This document shows positions 33,748-42,852 of a DNA stretch of 64,000 nucleotides, one piece after another. Below the pieces are notes generated by a model, which did no database searches, was not told the origin of the DNA, and saw only the letters and a program-made list of their open reading frames with translations. Origin of the DNA: an uncultured Sutterella sp. (GTDB taxonomy: Bacteria > Pseudomonadota > Gammaproteobacteria > Burkholderiales > Burkholderiaceae_F); contig CAJMKD010000010.1 in the NCBI GenBank assembly GCA_905213905.1, positions 1 through 64,000 of the forward strand. Direction: 5' to 3'. The translations under genes were made by a program, and so were the position numbers. Position 1 is the first letter of the stretch. Each line of letters opens with the position of its first letter.

Positions 33748-36700
33748 ATGAATAAGATTTTCCGTCGCATTTTCAATGCTGTGCGTGGCACGATTGTGGC
33801 TGTGGAAGAGACTAAGTCATCTCATTCTCAGTCAAACCCTAAGTGTGGAACAATTATGGGGGGGGGTATCCCTTGTAGCAGGTTTAGTGGCTTCATCCCT
33901 AGTTGCTATAAATCCTGTAAATGCTTCGCCAATTCAGGAGGGAAATGATCTTGTTTACTCTGGTGAACAAGTTGTCATAGATCCTGATTTCTCCCAATTT
34001 CTGGAGACACCTGTTGCTAATTTCAACGTAGTAATTCGTAATGGTGAAGTTACTTTTCAGGCTGACGAGGATTGGTTTCTTGTTGAAGGTGATGTGCGAG
34101 TAGGCAGAGGTAGCGAGTTAACTGTTACTGGAGAAAACACTCATTTTACAACCGTTGAAAACGTAAAAATTTGGGGAGAGGCTACATTTTCGGGAGCAGA
34201 AAGTAGTGCTGGATATATTGATGTTATTTCAGGTACTCTTAATACGGAGAAAGGAAATAATTCGTCAACCGATGGTATAAATGTTTCCGAAACTGGATCT
34301 TGGGTAAATGCAACAGATTCAGTTTTCGACTCATATGGAGAATCAGTTATTAGTGGAAAAGCTACTAATGAAGGTACTTTTTCTCAGTGGCTCGGGAACG
34401 TTGTCGTTAATGGTGAATACATCAATAAAGGTATTGTAGATGCCTCTAAGGGTTTACCTTCGTCGTTAATTCAAGTTAATGAAGGAGGAACTTTCACAAA
34501 TAATGGTACAGTTCTTGCCTCGGATGGATTATCAATAACGGGTATTTACAATAATAATAAAGAAACCTCTGCTTCTTATGTAGAAATTGGAGGAGAAAGT
34601 AATTCTGGTATTTTGAATAACACCCAGTCGCTCACTGTTGAGGGCAGCATCCTAATAACGCAGGGCATGCTCAACAACATGACGCAGAACAGCTCCGTGA
34701 CCGGCGCTGCGATGCAGGTTGGGCAGGGCCCCAACGAGGATGAGCTCATCAACGCCATTGTCAACAATCAGGGGCAGATCTATCTGACCGGCATCATGAA
34801 TGTCCTTGAGGACGGCCAGGTTCAGAACGTCGGCTCGATCAGCGCCGCATCCGGGAACATCCAGGGTGCGGTTGAAAACCATGGCACGCTCGACACCCGC
34901 AGCGATCTGAGCGTTCAGCGCGGCGGCAGCCTTGACAACGACGGAACGACGACGGTTGCCGGCGACTTCACCATCGCCAGCGAAGGTGAAGTCAACAATG
35001 TTGGTTCGATTGACGTCGGCGGCGACCTCGGCGTTGCTGGCAGCAGCAGCCTTAACAATTCCGGAACGACGACGGTTGCCGGCGATTTCACCATTGTCAG
35101 CGAAAGTGAAGTTGACAATACCGGCTCGATTGATGTCGGCGGCGCTCTCGGCGTTGCCGGCGACGGCAAGCTGAACAATAGCTTCGGCACGGTTGAGGCC
35201 GGTTCGATTCAGATCGGCGACAGCGAATCTGCAGGCCGTGTTGACAACACGGGCACGATCACGTCGGAAGGCAGCATCGTGGTTTCGCAGGGCATGCTCA
35301 ACAACATGACGCAGAACAGCTCCGTGACCGGCGCTGCGATGCAGGTTGGGCAGGGCCCCAATGAGGATGACCTCATCAACGCCATTGTCAACAATCAGGG
35401 TCAGATCTATCTGACCGGCATCATGAATGTCCTTGAGGACGGCCAGGTTCAGAACGTCGGCACGATCAGCGCCGCATCCGGGAACATCCAGGGCGCGGTT
35501 GAAAATCACGGCACGCTCGACAGCCGCAGCAATGTGACGATTCAGCGCGGCGGCAGCCTTGACAACTACGGGACAACGACGGTTGCCGGTAGCATGGTTG
35601 TTGCTGATGACGCAACTTTGAAGAACTCGGGTGAGGTAGTCGTTAAAGGCAAGTTTGATTTGAGCGGCACGTTTGAACAGAATGCGGGCAGCTTTGTTGC
35701 AAACGAAACCCAGTTAGCGGGCTCTACAGTCATTAATGGCGGATATGCCGAATTTAACAATGCTCAACTTATTGGCGGCACGCTTTCTGTCAACAACGAA
35801 GGGACACGAGTAAATCTATTTGTTAACGAAGGATTTATTAATGGTCGCGTCAATGTTGATGGTGGTTTGCTTCAGATAGGTGGAACATCATCGATTGAGT
35901 CGGCTACTTCTGGTTCAGTTTTTATTGCAGCCCAGAATCCCATTCAACTTGGTGAAAACGCGGTGATAGCTGTGGGTGAAGGTGCAACCGAACAGGAACT
36001 ATCTAATGGTTCAGTTTGGTTTGGTGATGGATCTGTCCTGCAGATTAATACGGCGTTGCTTAGTGAAGAAGGTCTCTTCCGCGGGGCGAATACAGGTAGC
36101 TTCACTGTTGCAGGCGATTCTCAACTCATTGTCAATGAAGAGCAGGCCGGTTGGGGCACTTACTTGATTACAAGCGGATTCGGCTCTGCAGATGCAGGGT
36201 CATGGATGGATCCAACCAATATCGAGTATGTTGGTGGAACCGATATTCCGATTTGGGTTGACGAAAACGAAGATGGAAACCTTGTGCTCGTGGTCGGTGA
36301 TAACAACATTCTGTCGAAGCTTCCGGATGTTGCGATTCCGAACATCGTCAACGAGGTTATTTCCGATCCGGAACTACGCAATCCGAATCAGCAAGGTGTT
36401 CTTGGGTTCATTTCAAGTGCTGTTGAAAACGGTATCTTGAACCAGAATCTCCAGGCCGAAACGATCAATGACACAGCCCAGATCATGGCTGCGGGCGGCG
36501 TGCTTGTTCAGGGCATGACGCTTGTCGGCAATGTGATGGACATCACGGATCGCCACCTCAGCTACGAAGACGTTCACTTCAAGAACGGCCAGCTGCAGCG
36601 CTTTGACGGCGTCCGTCTCTGGGCGGATGCGCTCGGTCAGCGCGTTGATGCTTCGGGCTACGACTTCTCGGGTTCGTCGGCTGAGTTTGACGGCTACAAC

Positions 36701-37462
36701 ACCGGCTTCATCTTTGGTGCCGATCTGATGGCCTCCTGCGATGCTCGCTACGGTGCCGCCTTTGCGTACCAGAACGCCAACATCGACTCGAACGGCTCGG
36801 CCGTGAAGACGAGCAATGAAGCGGATGCCTATACCTTTGCGCTTTATGCTGCAAAGACCTGGGGCAACTTCAACTTCATTGGTTCGCTCGCCTACACGCG
36901 CATCGATTCCGATCTCGAGCAGTCGCTTCCGGGTGCGCTCGGCGCCAAGCAGGGCAAGCACATGATGGACGTGTCGAACGACATCTATACGCTGGGTCTC
37001 AAGGGCGAATACAACGTTTCGCTTTCGAAGCACACCCAGATGGTGCCGTACGTCGGCGTTCGCGCGGTATGGATGGATACGTCGGATGAAAAGTCGAAGT
37101 TGGGCGGCAGTGATGCCTTTGACTACGACACCGACTCCATCACGCAGGTGCAGTTCCCGATCGGCGTTGCCTTCCAGGGCATGACCGAAACGAAGTCGGG
37201 CTGGACGGGCCGCGGCGTGATCGATCTTTCCGTGACGCCTGTTGCGGGCGACAAGGATGTCGACACGACCATCGGCGCCAACGGCCTCACGGCGCAGGAT
37301 GTTGTCAACACCGAGTTTGCCGACGATCTGACCGGTGCAATCCGCATCGGCATTTCGGCCGAAAAGGACAATATGGCCTTCGGCGGCAACCTTGGGTTCT
37401 CGACGGGCGGCAGCCGCGACGGCAACGTCACCTTCGGTCTTAATGCGCGCTATCGCTTCTGA
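33748..37462 (+). CDS. large autotransporter with ESPR signal, out of frame at a G9 tract (predicted phase OFF)
   Basis: Translation starting at ATG 33748 (AAGGAAG upstream) gives an extended signal peptide region, MNKIFRRIFNAVRGTIVAVE, followed by a polar segment up to the G run at 33858-33866. There the frame is lost and stops at 33948. The other frame continues with a perfect signal core (VSLVAGLVASSLVAINPVNA) and an open passenger to 37462. Deleting one G joins them into 1237 residues. The passenger (to about residue 900) is rich in NNxGTI-type beta-helix repeats. The C-terminal autotransporter barrel (about 945-1237) starts near FDGVRLWADALGQRV and ends in ARYRF. Expected role: surface adhesin. 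The sequenced form should not be secreted unless slippage occurs. Confidence 0.88.
33858..33866 (+). repeat. poly-G tract (G9), likely phase-variation switch
   Basis: Nine consecutive G lie between the ESPR and the hydrophobic core of the signal peptide. G8 or G11 keeps one continuous frame from 33748 to 37462; G9 as seen, and G10, do not. It sits inside an otherwise AT-rich coding stretch. Confidence 0.85.
34640..34962 (+). repeat. passenger repeat, copy 1 (323 bp)
   Basis: Near-identical to 35267-35589 at a constant offset of 627 bp (209 codons). It encodes GMLNNMTQNSSVTGAAMQV through QRGGSLDN and GTTTVAG. The copy is GC-rich, unlike the passenger DNA on either side. Confidence 0.9.
34921..35160 (+). 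repeat. tandem 120-bp repeat (two units)
   Basis: Units 34921-35040 and 35041-35160 each encode a 40-residue module of the form GTTTVAGDFTI-x-NxGSIDVGG-x-LGVAG-x-LNN. The unit length is exactly 120 bp, so gain or loss keeps the frame. Confidence 0.85.
35267..35589 (+). repeat. passenger repeat, copy 2 (323 bp)
   Basis: Second copy of the 323-bp repeat. Differences cluster at its ends and at a few codons (ELIN to DLIN, GSISAA to GTISAA), suggesting recent duplication or ongoing gene conversion. Confidence 0.9.
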
Positions 37463-37477
37463 TCGCTTCTTCATCTC

Positions 37478-37507
37478 AGGCTGACGCATTGAAATGCGTT
37501 CGAGCCT
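37478..37507 (+). terminator. hairpin after the autotransporter
   Basis: AGGCT/AGCCT enclose an inner ACGCAT/ATGCGT stem with a tight loop, 15 bases past the stop. There is no T-run, so read-through into the following gene is plausible. Confidence 0.45.
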
Positions 37508-37588
37508 GGGAGCGAAAAGAATCAGAGCGAAAGAACTGCCGGCGGCGATCGGACAGCGTTCGGCCGCCGCCGGCATTATTCCGAGGCT

Positions 37589-37650
37589 GCGCGTCTCTCT
37601 TCGCTATGCATATGACACAGTTTTTGCATGCATAGCGAAGCGAGGCGCGC
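37589..37650. repeat. 23-bp imperfect inverted repeat with 16-base spacer
   Basis: Arms 37589-37611 and 37628-37650 match at 21 of 23 positions and share CTTCGCTATGCAT. The spacer contains TTTTTGC. It lies 10 bp before the downstream HTH gene. It could be an operator, an attenuator, or the ends of a vanished small element. Confidence 0.75.
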
Positions 37651-37659
37651 ACCATAGAA

Positions 37660-38052
37660 ATGGCGTGCACCATGACCGATTCCGACAACGTCCTTTCGGA
37701 CGATCGAATCGAATCGGTTCGTTTCAGGCCCGACTTTCCGTCAGACCAAAAGCGGACCTTTGCGGCGCTCCTCTTTTCCAAGGGAATGGGCTACCGAACC
37801 GTAGCCAGAGTGCTCGGCCTCTCGATCTATACGGTCCGAGACTGGTCGAAAAAATATTCGCAGGGAACTTTTTCCGAAAAGCTTACTGAAAAGCAGTATC
37901 GCTACGATGATGCCTTCAAAGCCAAGGTCATTGCGCTTCGGCAGTCAGGCATGTCCTGGACTGAACTGAAAAAGCGAACGGGCATATCAGCGGCGACTTG
38001 CAAAAAATGGATGCTTCGCTCGGAAGCGCCATCATCCGGCGTGAACGATTGA
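37660..38052 (+). CDS. small protein with two helix-turn-helix motifs (transposase-OrfA-like)
   Basis: 130 residues (126 if the ATG at 37672 is used). Two HTH-like stretches are visible: FSKGMGYRTVARVLGLSIYT and VRDWSKKY (about residues 40-67), and RQSGMSWTELKKRTGISAAT plus CKKWMLR (about 93-119). Both resemble the resolvase/IS3-OrfA type of DNA-binding domain. No partner transposase follows, so it is either a domesticated DNA-binding protein or the surviving first frame of an IS. Its position just after the autotransporter, behind an inverted repeat, makes a regulatory link conceivable, but nothing shows one. Confidence 0.65.
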   Translation: MACTMTDSDNVLSDDRIESVRFRPDFPSDQKRTFAALLFSKGMGYRTVARVLGLSIYTVRDWSKKYSQGTFSEKLTEKQYRYDDAFKAKVIALRQSGMSWTELKKRTGISAATCKKWMLRSEAPSSGVND

Positions 38053-38225
38053 AAGCAGAGCCGATGAAGTTCGATCTTGAGGGAGGATGGCAGCGGTCAT
38101 CCTCTCCTTGCATTGAACGATTTTGAGATTCTCATGCACACGCTGAAGCGATGCGTGTACCTAGGGCCGGCTCTCACTTTCGCAAACTGCTTCAATTTCT
38201 TACGACAATAGCGGCTAACGCGGCA

Positions 38226-39707
38226 TCAATGCCGCCAGAAGGCGCGCGTAAAGAGAATCAAAACCGTAAAGAGCTCAAGACGGCCGAGGAGCATCAGGAA
38301 CGTGCAGATGCCAAGCTGCAGGTCCGTGAGGCTCGAGAAATTGCCGGCCGCTTCGAGTTCTCCGAGCGGTATGCCGAGGTTCGTAATGCAGGCGTAGGCG
38401 CTCGAGAGGGCTTCAATCGTGCCGAGCCCCGAAACCATCAGCGCCAGCGAGCCCGCTGAAATGGAGAGAATCCAGACGATGAAGTAGACGCAGACGGCTG
38501 AGAAAATGCCGCGGCTGATGACCGTGCGTCCTACCATCAGCGGGAAGACCGCGTTCGGCATCAAGAGATGCTTGAATTCGCGGGAGACTTCTTTGAGCAG
38601 AATAATGACGCGGATCATACGGATGCCGCCCCCGGTGGAGCCTGCGCAGGTCGAGAAAGCGGCCGCGCCCATGAGAAGGTACGTGAGCGCAGGCGGCCAC
38701 GCCGAATACGCAAGGTCGGGATGCGTGTAGCCCGTGGTCGACACCGTTGAAAAGACGACGAATGCAGCGGTGCGAAGCGCGTCGCCCGGGGCGGTCTCGA
38801 TCCCGTCGTGCATGAGCACAAGCGTGAGAATCGCCGTGAGCGAAGCGAGAACGCCGAACCAGCCGAGCGTTTCCGGGTCGCGGAAGTAAAGGAGGGGATT
38901 GCGCTTTCGCCAGACGAGAAAGTGCATGGCGAAGTTGCAGCCGCAGATCGCCATAAAGACGATGGCCACGAGGTCGACAGCCGGATTGTTGAAGTACCCG
39001 AAGCTCGCGTCGTGCGGACTGATGCCCGAGAGGCTCACCGTCGTCATCATGTGCATCACCGCGTCGTCCCATTCCATGCCGGCGAGGTGGTAGGCGATGG
39101 CGCTGACGACCGAAAGGCCGAAATAGATGAGGTAGAGCGCGCGCGCCGTCTCAGCGATGCGTGGTGTGAGGCGCGTCTCCTTGAGCGGCCCGCTCATTTC
39201 CGCCTTCATGATCTGTGCGCCGCCAACGCCCAAGAGCGGCAGGATCGCGACTGAGAAAACGATGAGCCCCATGCCGCCGATCCAGGCGAGAAGACATCGC
39301 CAGCCGTTGATGGATATCGGCAGCCCGTCGATGTCGGTCATCATGGTCGCCCCTGTTGTGGTGAGGCACGACATCGTTTCGAAGAACGCTTCGATAAAGC
39401 TGTACTGCGGCAGATACAGCATGATCGGCAGCGTCGCCGCTGCGGCAATCGCCGTCCAGGAGAGCGTTACGACGAGAAAACCGTGCTGCGCGGTCATCTC
39501 TCGCTTGAATTTCCAGAAGGCAATCGTAAGGAGAAGGCCGATCGTGATCGTTGCGGCCGCCGACTGCGCAAAGACGAAGTCCGCGCCATCCGCCTTGTAG
39601 AGACTCACGCCGTACGGGATCAGCATGACGGCGCCGAACCAGATGAGCACGGGTCCGAGCACGTGCAGCACCGGAAAGATCAGGTAGGTGATGATCGAAG
39701 CGTTCAT
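38226..39707 (-). CDS. trkH: TrkH-type potassium uptake protein
   Basis: A 493-residue inner-membrane K+ channel subunit with four pseudo-repeats. Filter-like segments are visible: TTTGATMMTDIDGLP in repeat one, TTVSLSGISPHD in two, STVSTTGYTHPD in three, and a final one around ITNLGIPLGE. The start at 39707 (MNASIITYLIFPVLH) gives the usual TrkH length. The frame is open 29 codons further upstream. The cytosolic partner trkA is not in the window. The stop is separated from the HTH gene by about 170 bp, which hold only a small hairpin (GGAGGA/TCCTCT near 38082-38105). Confidence 0.93.
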   Translation of the reverse strand: MNASIITYLIFPVLHVLGPVLIWFGAVMLIPYGVSLYKADGADFVFAQSAAATITIGLLLTIAFWKFKREMTAQHGFLVVTLSWTAIAAAATLPIMLYLPQYSFIEAFFETMSCLTTTGATMMTDIDGLPISINGWRCLLAWIGGMGLIVFSVAILPLLGVGGAQIMKAEMSGPLKETRLTPRIAETARALYLIYFGLSVVSAIAYHLAGMEWDDAVMHMMTTVSLSGISPHDASFGYFNNPAVDLVAIVFMAICGCNFAMHFLVWRKRNPLLYFRDPETLGWFGVLASLTAILTLVLMHDGIETAPGDALRTAAFVVFSTVSTTGYTHPDLAYSAWPPALTYLLMGAAAFSTCAGSTGGGIRMIRVIILLKEVSREFKHLLMPNAVFPLMVGRTVISRGIFSAVCVYFIVWILSISAGSLALMVSGLGTIEALSSAYACITNLGIPLGELEAAGNFSSLTDLQLGICTFLMLLGRLELFTVLILFTRAFWRH

Positions 39708-39810
39708 GGGGGCGTCGGCAGCGGGCAGGGCAAAAGCACAGCATGCAAAGAGCCGACGCGCCGAAAGGCGTGCCGGCTTTTGCAATCGGTGCAAGCCGTT
39801 TTAGTGCGCG

Positions 39811-40149
39811 TTACTTTTCAGGATCGGCGGGCGTCTGCGTCGCATCGAGCGCTTCGTCAGCTTCATCCTCGACGCCGAGCATGTCGATTTCGTCAAACGT
39901 ATAGAAGGGCATCTTCGCCGGCCAGGCGATCAGTTCGTCTTCGGAAAGCGCAGAGAGCGCCGCAGGGCCGAGGCGGGCGGAATTGACGGCATAGTTGAGT
40001 TTGGCGTAGACGTTCACGAGGTCATGCTTGAGGATGTCCTCGGCGGTTTCTTCGTCCAGATGTTCCTCCAGTTTGGCCAGCGCCTCGGAAAGCGCGTCGG
40101 CGGCATCACTGAGCGTTGCCTGAACCCATTGGGCGGAAATATCGGACAT
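39811..40149 (-). CDS. hypothetical acidic protein
   Basis: 112 residues, strongly acidic and helical (VQATLSDAADALSEALAKLE, HLDEETAEDILKHDL), with a Glu/Asp-rich C-terminus. No signal peptide or membrane segment. The start at 40149 is supported by TTGGAG upstream. Same strand as trkH and 103 bp ahead of it, so possibly co-transcribed. I do not recognise the family. Confidence 0.65.
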   Translation of the reverse strand: MSDISAQWVQATLSDAADALSEALAKLEEHLDEETAEDILKHDLVNVYAKLNYAVNSARLGPAALSALSEDELIAWPAKMPFYTFDEIDMLGVEDEADEALDATQTPADPEK

Positions 40150-40416
40150 TGAAGATTCTCCAAGAAAGCAAAAAAAGCGGGACAAAAGCCGCAGACAGCT
40201 GTCATTTTAGGGCTTCCGGCGCAATGCGCCAAGGAGGACTTCATTGGCGCGCTTCACAACCCATGACGCTTCGCAGTCCCAAACGCTGATTGAATATGAG
40301 CAGGCGGCCCGCATCTCCTGGGGCCGCTGCGATCAGAGCTTTTTTCGGCGACAATGCCGGCGGTCTTCCGGGAGGCGCTTCCCGGCGCCTCAGAGCTGCC
40401 CAACTTTCGTTGCCGG

Positions 40417-41688
40417 CTAACTGACGCTCTTTCTGTTTCGGTAGATCAGCCCGAGGACGACAGCAAGAAGCATTGACACGCATAAGAACGCGCCCTGCAG
40501 CGAAAAGACTTTCGAAATAGCGCCAATGAAGGCCGGCCCCACCAGCAGGCCGCCGTAGCCGGCTGTGGACACGATCATGATGGCGCGGATGGAATCCATC
40601 TCAGAGGTGCGTGAGGCTGCCGAAATCAAAATCGGCGCTACGTTGGCTAAGCCCAAGCCCATCAAAAAGAGAGAAAAAAGCGCAACAGCCGGATGTGGGA
40701 TCAGCACCAAAAGAAGCAGCGAAGCCAGAATCACGCTGACGCCGATCCGCAGCATTTCATAGGCGCCGAAGTAGGTTGTGAGTCTGTCGCCCGCCAATCT
40801 TGAAATTGCCATCGCTATGACGAAAAGCGTGTAGCCGATGGCGCTTGCATCCTGAGGCACGGACGCAAAGTCGCGCAAATAAATCGCGCTCCAGTCAAGC
40901 ATGCTGCCTTCGGTGAGAAATACCACGGCGCAAATGACGGACAAGATGGCGACGACACCGGTGATCCGCGTGCTGCTGCCGGCTTTCCCTGGCTTGGGAA
41001 GCGGGGCGATTTTCTCGTTGCGGACGTCTTTAAGAATGACAATCAGCGCAACAATGAGGCAAGCCATCATGGCGCTTACTGCCGTTATCGGAGATAGGCC
41101 AGCGATGAACATCGTTGTCAAAAGCACTGCCGATGCAACTTCGCCGATGGAGTAGGCGGCATGCAGGCCGCTCATCAGGCGCTGTTCCATTCTGTTTTCG
41201 AGATTGGTGCCGTAGATGTTGACGCCCACTTCGAGACAGCCGAGCGCGACGCCATACGCCAATAGCGCCGTGCATGTCAGGGAAAAGCTCGGAATTGAAG
41301 CCAAAATCACCAGCAAAACACAGGATGCGAGCCCTGACGCGGCGATGGCGTTGCGTGCGCCGAATTTGCGCGTGAGCGTCCCTGCAAGCGGCATTCCAAC
41401 GAAGGAGCCAATGCTGAGGCACAAAAGCAAAAGACCGAGCATCAGCGGATCAAGCGAGAGTTCTGACTGAATGTACGGGATGATCGGCGCCCAGGAGGCA
41501 ACGGTAAAACCGCCGGTGAAAAAGCCGATGCGGGCAGCATGAAGCTCAAGCCTGGAGACCGGCTTCACCGGCTGTGCAGCATGGGTTTTTTCACTGAATC
41601 TCGAAGGGGCCTCATTGGAGGAAAGACCCAGGTCAAGGTTGGGCGTCAGGGTCATCGGAAGCTTTGTCTGTTCATTTTTGTATCCCAT
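40417..41688 (-). CDS. MFS transporter, YbjJ/FucP-like
   Basis: A 423-residue membrane protein with 12 predicted helices after a 45-residue polar N-terminus. HAARIGFFTGGFTVASWAPI at the first helix and GTLTRKFGARNAIAASG in the second-third loop match the YbjJ-type branch of the major facilitators. SGLHAAYSIGEVASAVL is the conserved fifth-helix segment. The substrate is unknown. It is divergent from a LysR gene 98 bp away, which is probably its regulator. The 230 bp downstream of it (to 40186) hold no gene. Confidence 0.85.
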   Translation of the reverse strand: MGYKNEQTKLPMTLTPNLDLGLSSNEAPSRFSEKTHAAQPVKPVSRLELHAARIGFFTGGFTVASWAPIIPYIQSELSLDPLMLGLLLLCLSIGSFVGMPLAGTLTRKFGARNAIAASGLASCVLLVILASIPSFSLTCTALLAYGVALGCLEVGVNIYGTNLENRMEQRLMSGLHAAYSIGEVASAVLLTTMFIAGLSPITAVSAMMACLIVALIVILKDVRNEKIAPLPKPGKAGSSTRITGVVAILSVICAVVFLTEGSMLDWSAIYLRDFASVPQDASAIGYTLFVIAMAISRLAGDRLTTYFGAYEMLRIGVSVILASLLLLVLIPHPAVALFSLFLMGLGLANVAPILISAASRTSEMDSIRAIMIVSTAGYGGLLVGPAFIGAISKVFSLQGAFLCVSMLLAVVLGLIYRNRKSVS

Positions 41689-41786
41689 AATAACTCACTT
41701 TCTTGATTGGCACAGTCGTTATTTTTCCATCAAAAATATGAATTAGCGAGTTAGAATTCATCAGAAAATTGATGGAGGCAACGCGC

Positions 41787-42695
41787 ATGAACTGGACAAT
41801 TGACGAAATTCGCTCTTTCGTCGCCGTGGCTCAAACGGGTTCGTTTTCCGGCGCTGCCCGCCTTCTGCAGCGAGCACAGTCGGTGGTGTCCACGCATATA
41901 GCGGGGCTTGAGGCCGAGCTTGGGTACCAGCTCTTCGAGCGTACGCCTAAACCGCGCATGACGCCCCGCGCCGAAGAGCTTCTGCTGAGCGCTCGGCGTG
42001 TGCTGGCGGAAACCGAGCGCATGCAGCTGCGGGCGCGCGAACTTGCAAAATGCGCTGCGCCTTCGCTCTACATGGGAATAGACCTTGCGCTTGAAGTGCC
42101 GGTTCTGATTGACTGGATGCAGCAGTTTTCAGCGCTTTTCCCGAGCACGCGCATTACGATGGAAAACATCACCGGTTACGAAGCCGAGTGGTTTTTCTCG
42201 AAGGTCGGCATGAATTTGGCTTTGGTTTTTTCGTCCGAACCGACGCTGGAAAATTCCGAGCGGATTTTGGGGTATTCGTCTCAGTGCATCGTGGTGGCGA
42301 AAAACCATCCGCTTGCGGGCATTCCCAACCCGACCGTTGAGGATTTGCGACGCTATCGGCAGCTTGTGGTCTATGCGGTGGCTCCTGGCGTTGAGCACCC
42401 GCATGTCATCAGCGCGGATCACTGGGAGGTCGACAGCGGCTTGTGGGCGCTCGGCTTGGCCGCCAAAGGCATCGGCTGGGCCATCTTGCCGCGCTGCCTT
42501 TTGCTCGGCCGCTCGATTTACAAAAATGCTGTCGTTGAGATCAAGCCGCCTTTTGCGCTTGAACCCGAACGGCTGGTCTTACGGTACCGCGCGGGCGAAG
42601 TCAGCACCGAGATCCTGGATTGGTGGGAAAAGAAGATCATCCATTACCGCCGTACCATCGGGCTCACGGACAGTCCGGCTTCAAAGCCGGATTAG
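41787..42695 (+). CDS. LysR-family regulator divergent from the MFS gene
   Basis: 302 residues. N-terminal HTH at about 3-60 (WTIDEIRSFVAVAQTGSFSG, then VSTHIAGLEAELGYQLFERT) and a periplasmic-binding-like effector domain from about 85. GGAGG at 41774-41778 sets the start at 41787. Divergent placement with the MFS carrier, the common LysR arrangement, suggests it controls that carrier. The 91-bp shared gap would contain the binding site; a TNA repeat such as ATTAGCGAGTTAGAAT is visible near 41741. Confidence 0.88.
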   Translation: MNWTIDEIRSFVAVAQTGSFSGAARLLQRAQSVVSTHIAGLEAELGYQLFERTPKPRMTPRAEELLLSARRVLAETERMQLRARELAKCAAPSLYMGIDLALEVPVLIDWMQQFSALFPSTRITMENITGYEAEWFFSKVGMNLALVFSSEPTLENSERILGYSSQCIVVAKNHPLAGIPNPTVEDLRRYRQLVVYAVAPGVEHPHVISADHWEVDSGLWALGLAAKGIGWAILPRCLLLGRSIYKNAVVEIKPPFALEPERLVLRYRAGEVSTEILDWWEKKIIHYRRTIGLTDSPASKPD

Positions 42696-42771
42696 GGGCG
42701 GAAAGAAGGTCTTCCGGGCGGCTTTTCCGAGCAACGAAGCTGCGGTTTACGACGCTTGAAGGTCATATTGA

Positions 42772-42781
42772 TAGCCGGCTA
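42772..42781. promoter_or_regulatory. candidate MarR operator, site 1 (TAGCCGGCTA)
   Basis: A perfect ten-base palindrome, 71 bp before the marR ATG, also seen in near-identical form (TAGCCGACTA) just before the membrane-fusion gene. This points to autoregulation. Confidence 0.55.
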
Positions 42782-42852
42782 ACGAATCGATCGAATTGCG
42801 CTAGAATGCGCAGTTGCTGTTCCGATTAATCTTTTTTCGAGCCGCTTTGTTC

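Noticed and set aside
33856..33868. Treating the autotransporter as starting at an in-frame codon at 33776
   Set aside because: That start lacks a ribosome-binding site and gives an odd N-terminus, while 33748 has a ribosome-binding site and an ESPR; the poly-G tract explains the frame difference.
34652..35509. A 285-codon frame antisense to the autotransporter repeats
   Set aside because: It simply reflects the repeated GC-rich module and lacks a start signal.
34640..35589. CRISPR-like interpretation of the regularly spaced repeats
   Set aside because: The repeats are long, in frame and encode beta-helix modules; no short repeat-spacer array exists in the window.
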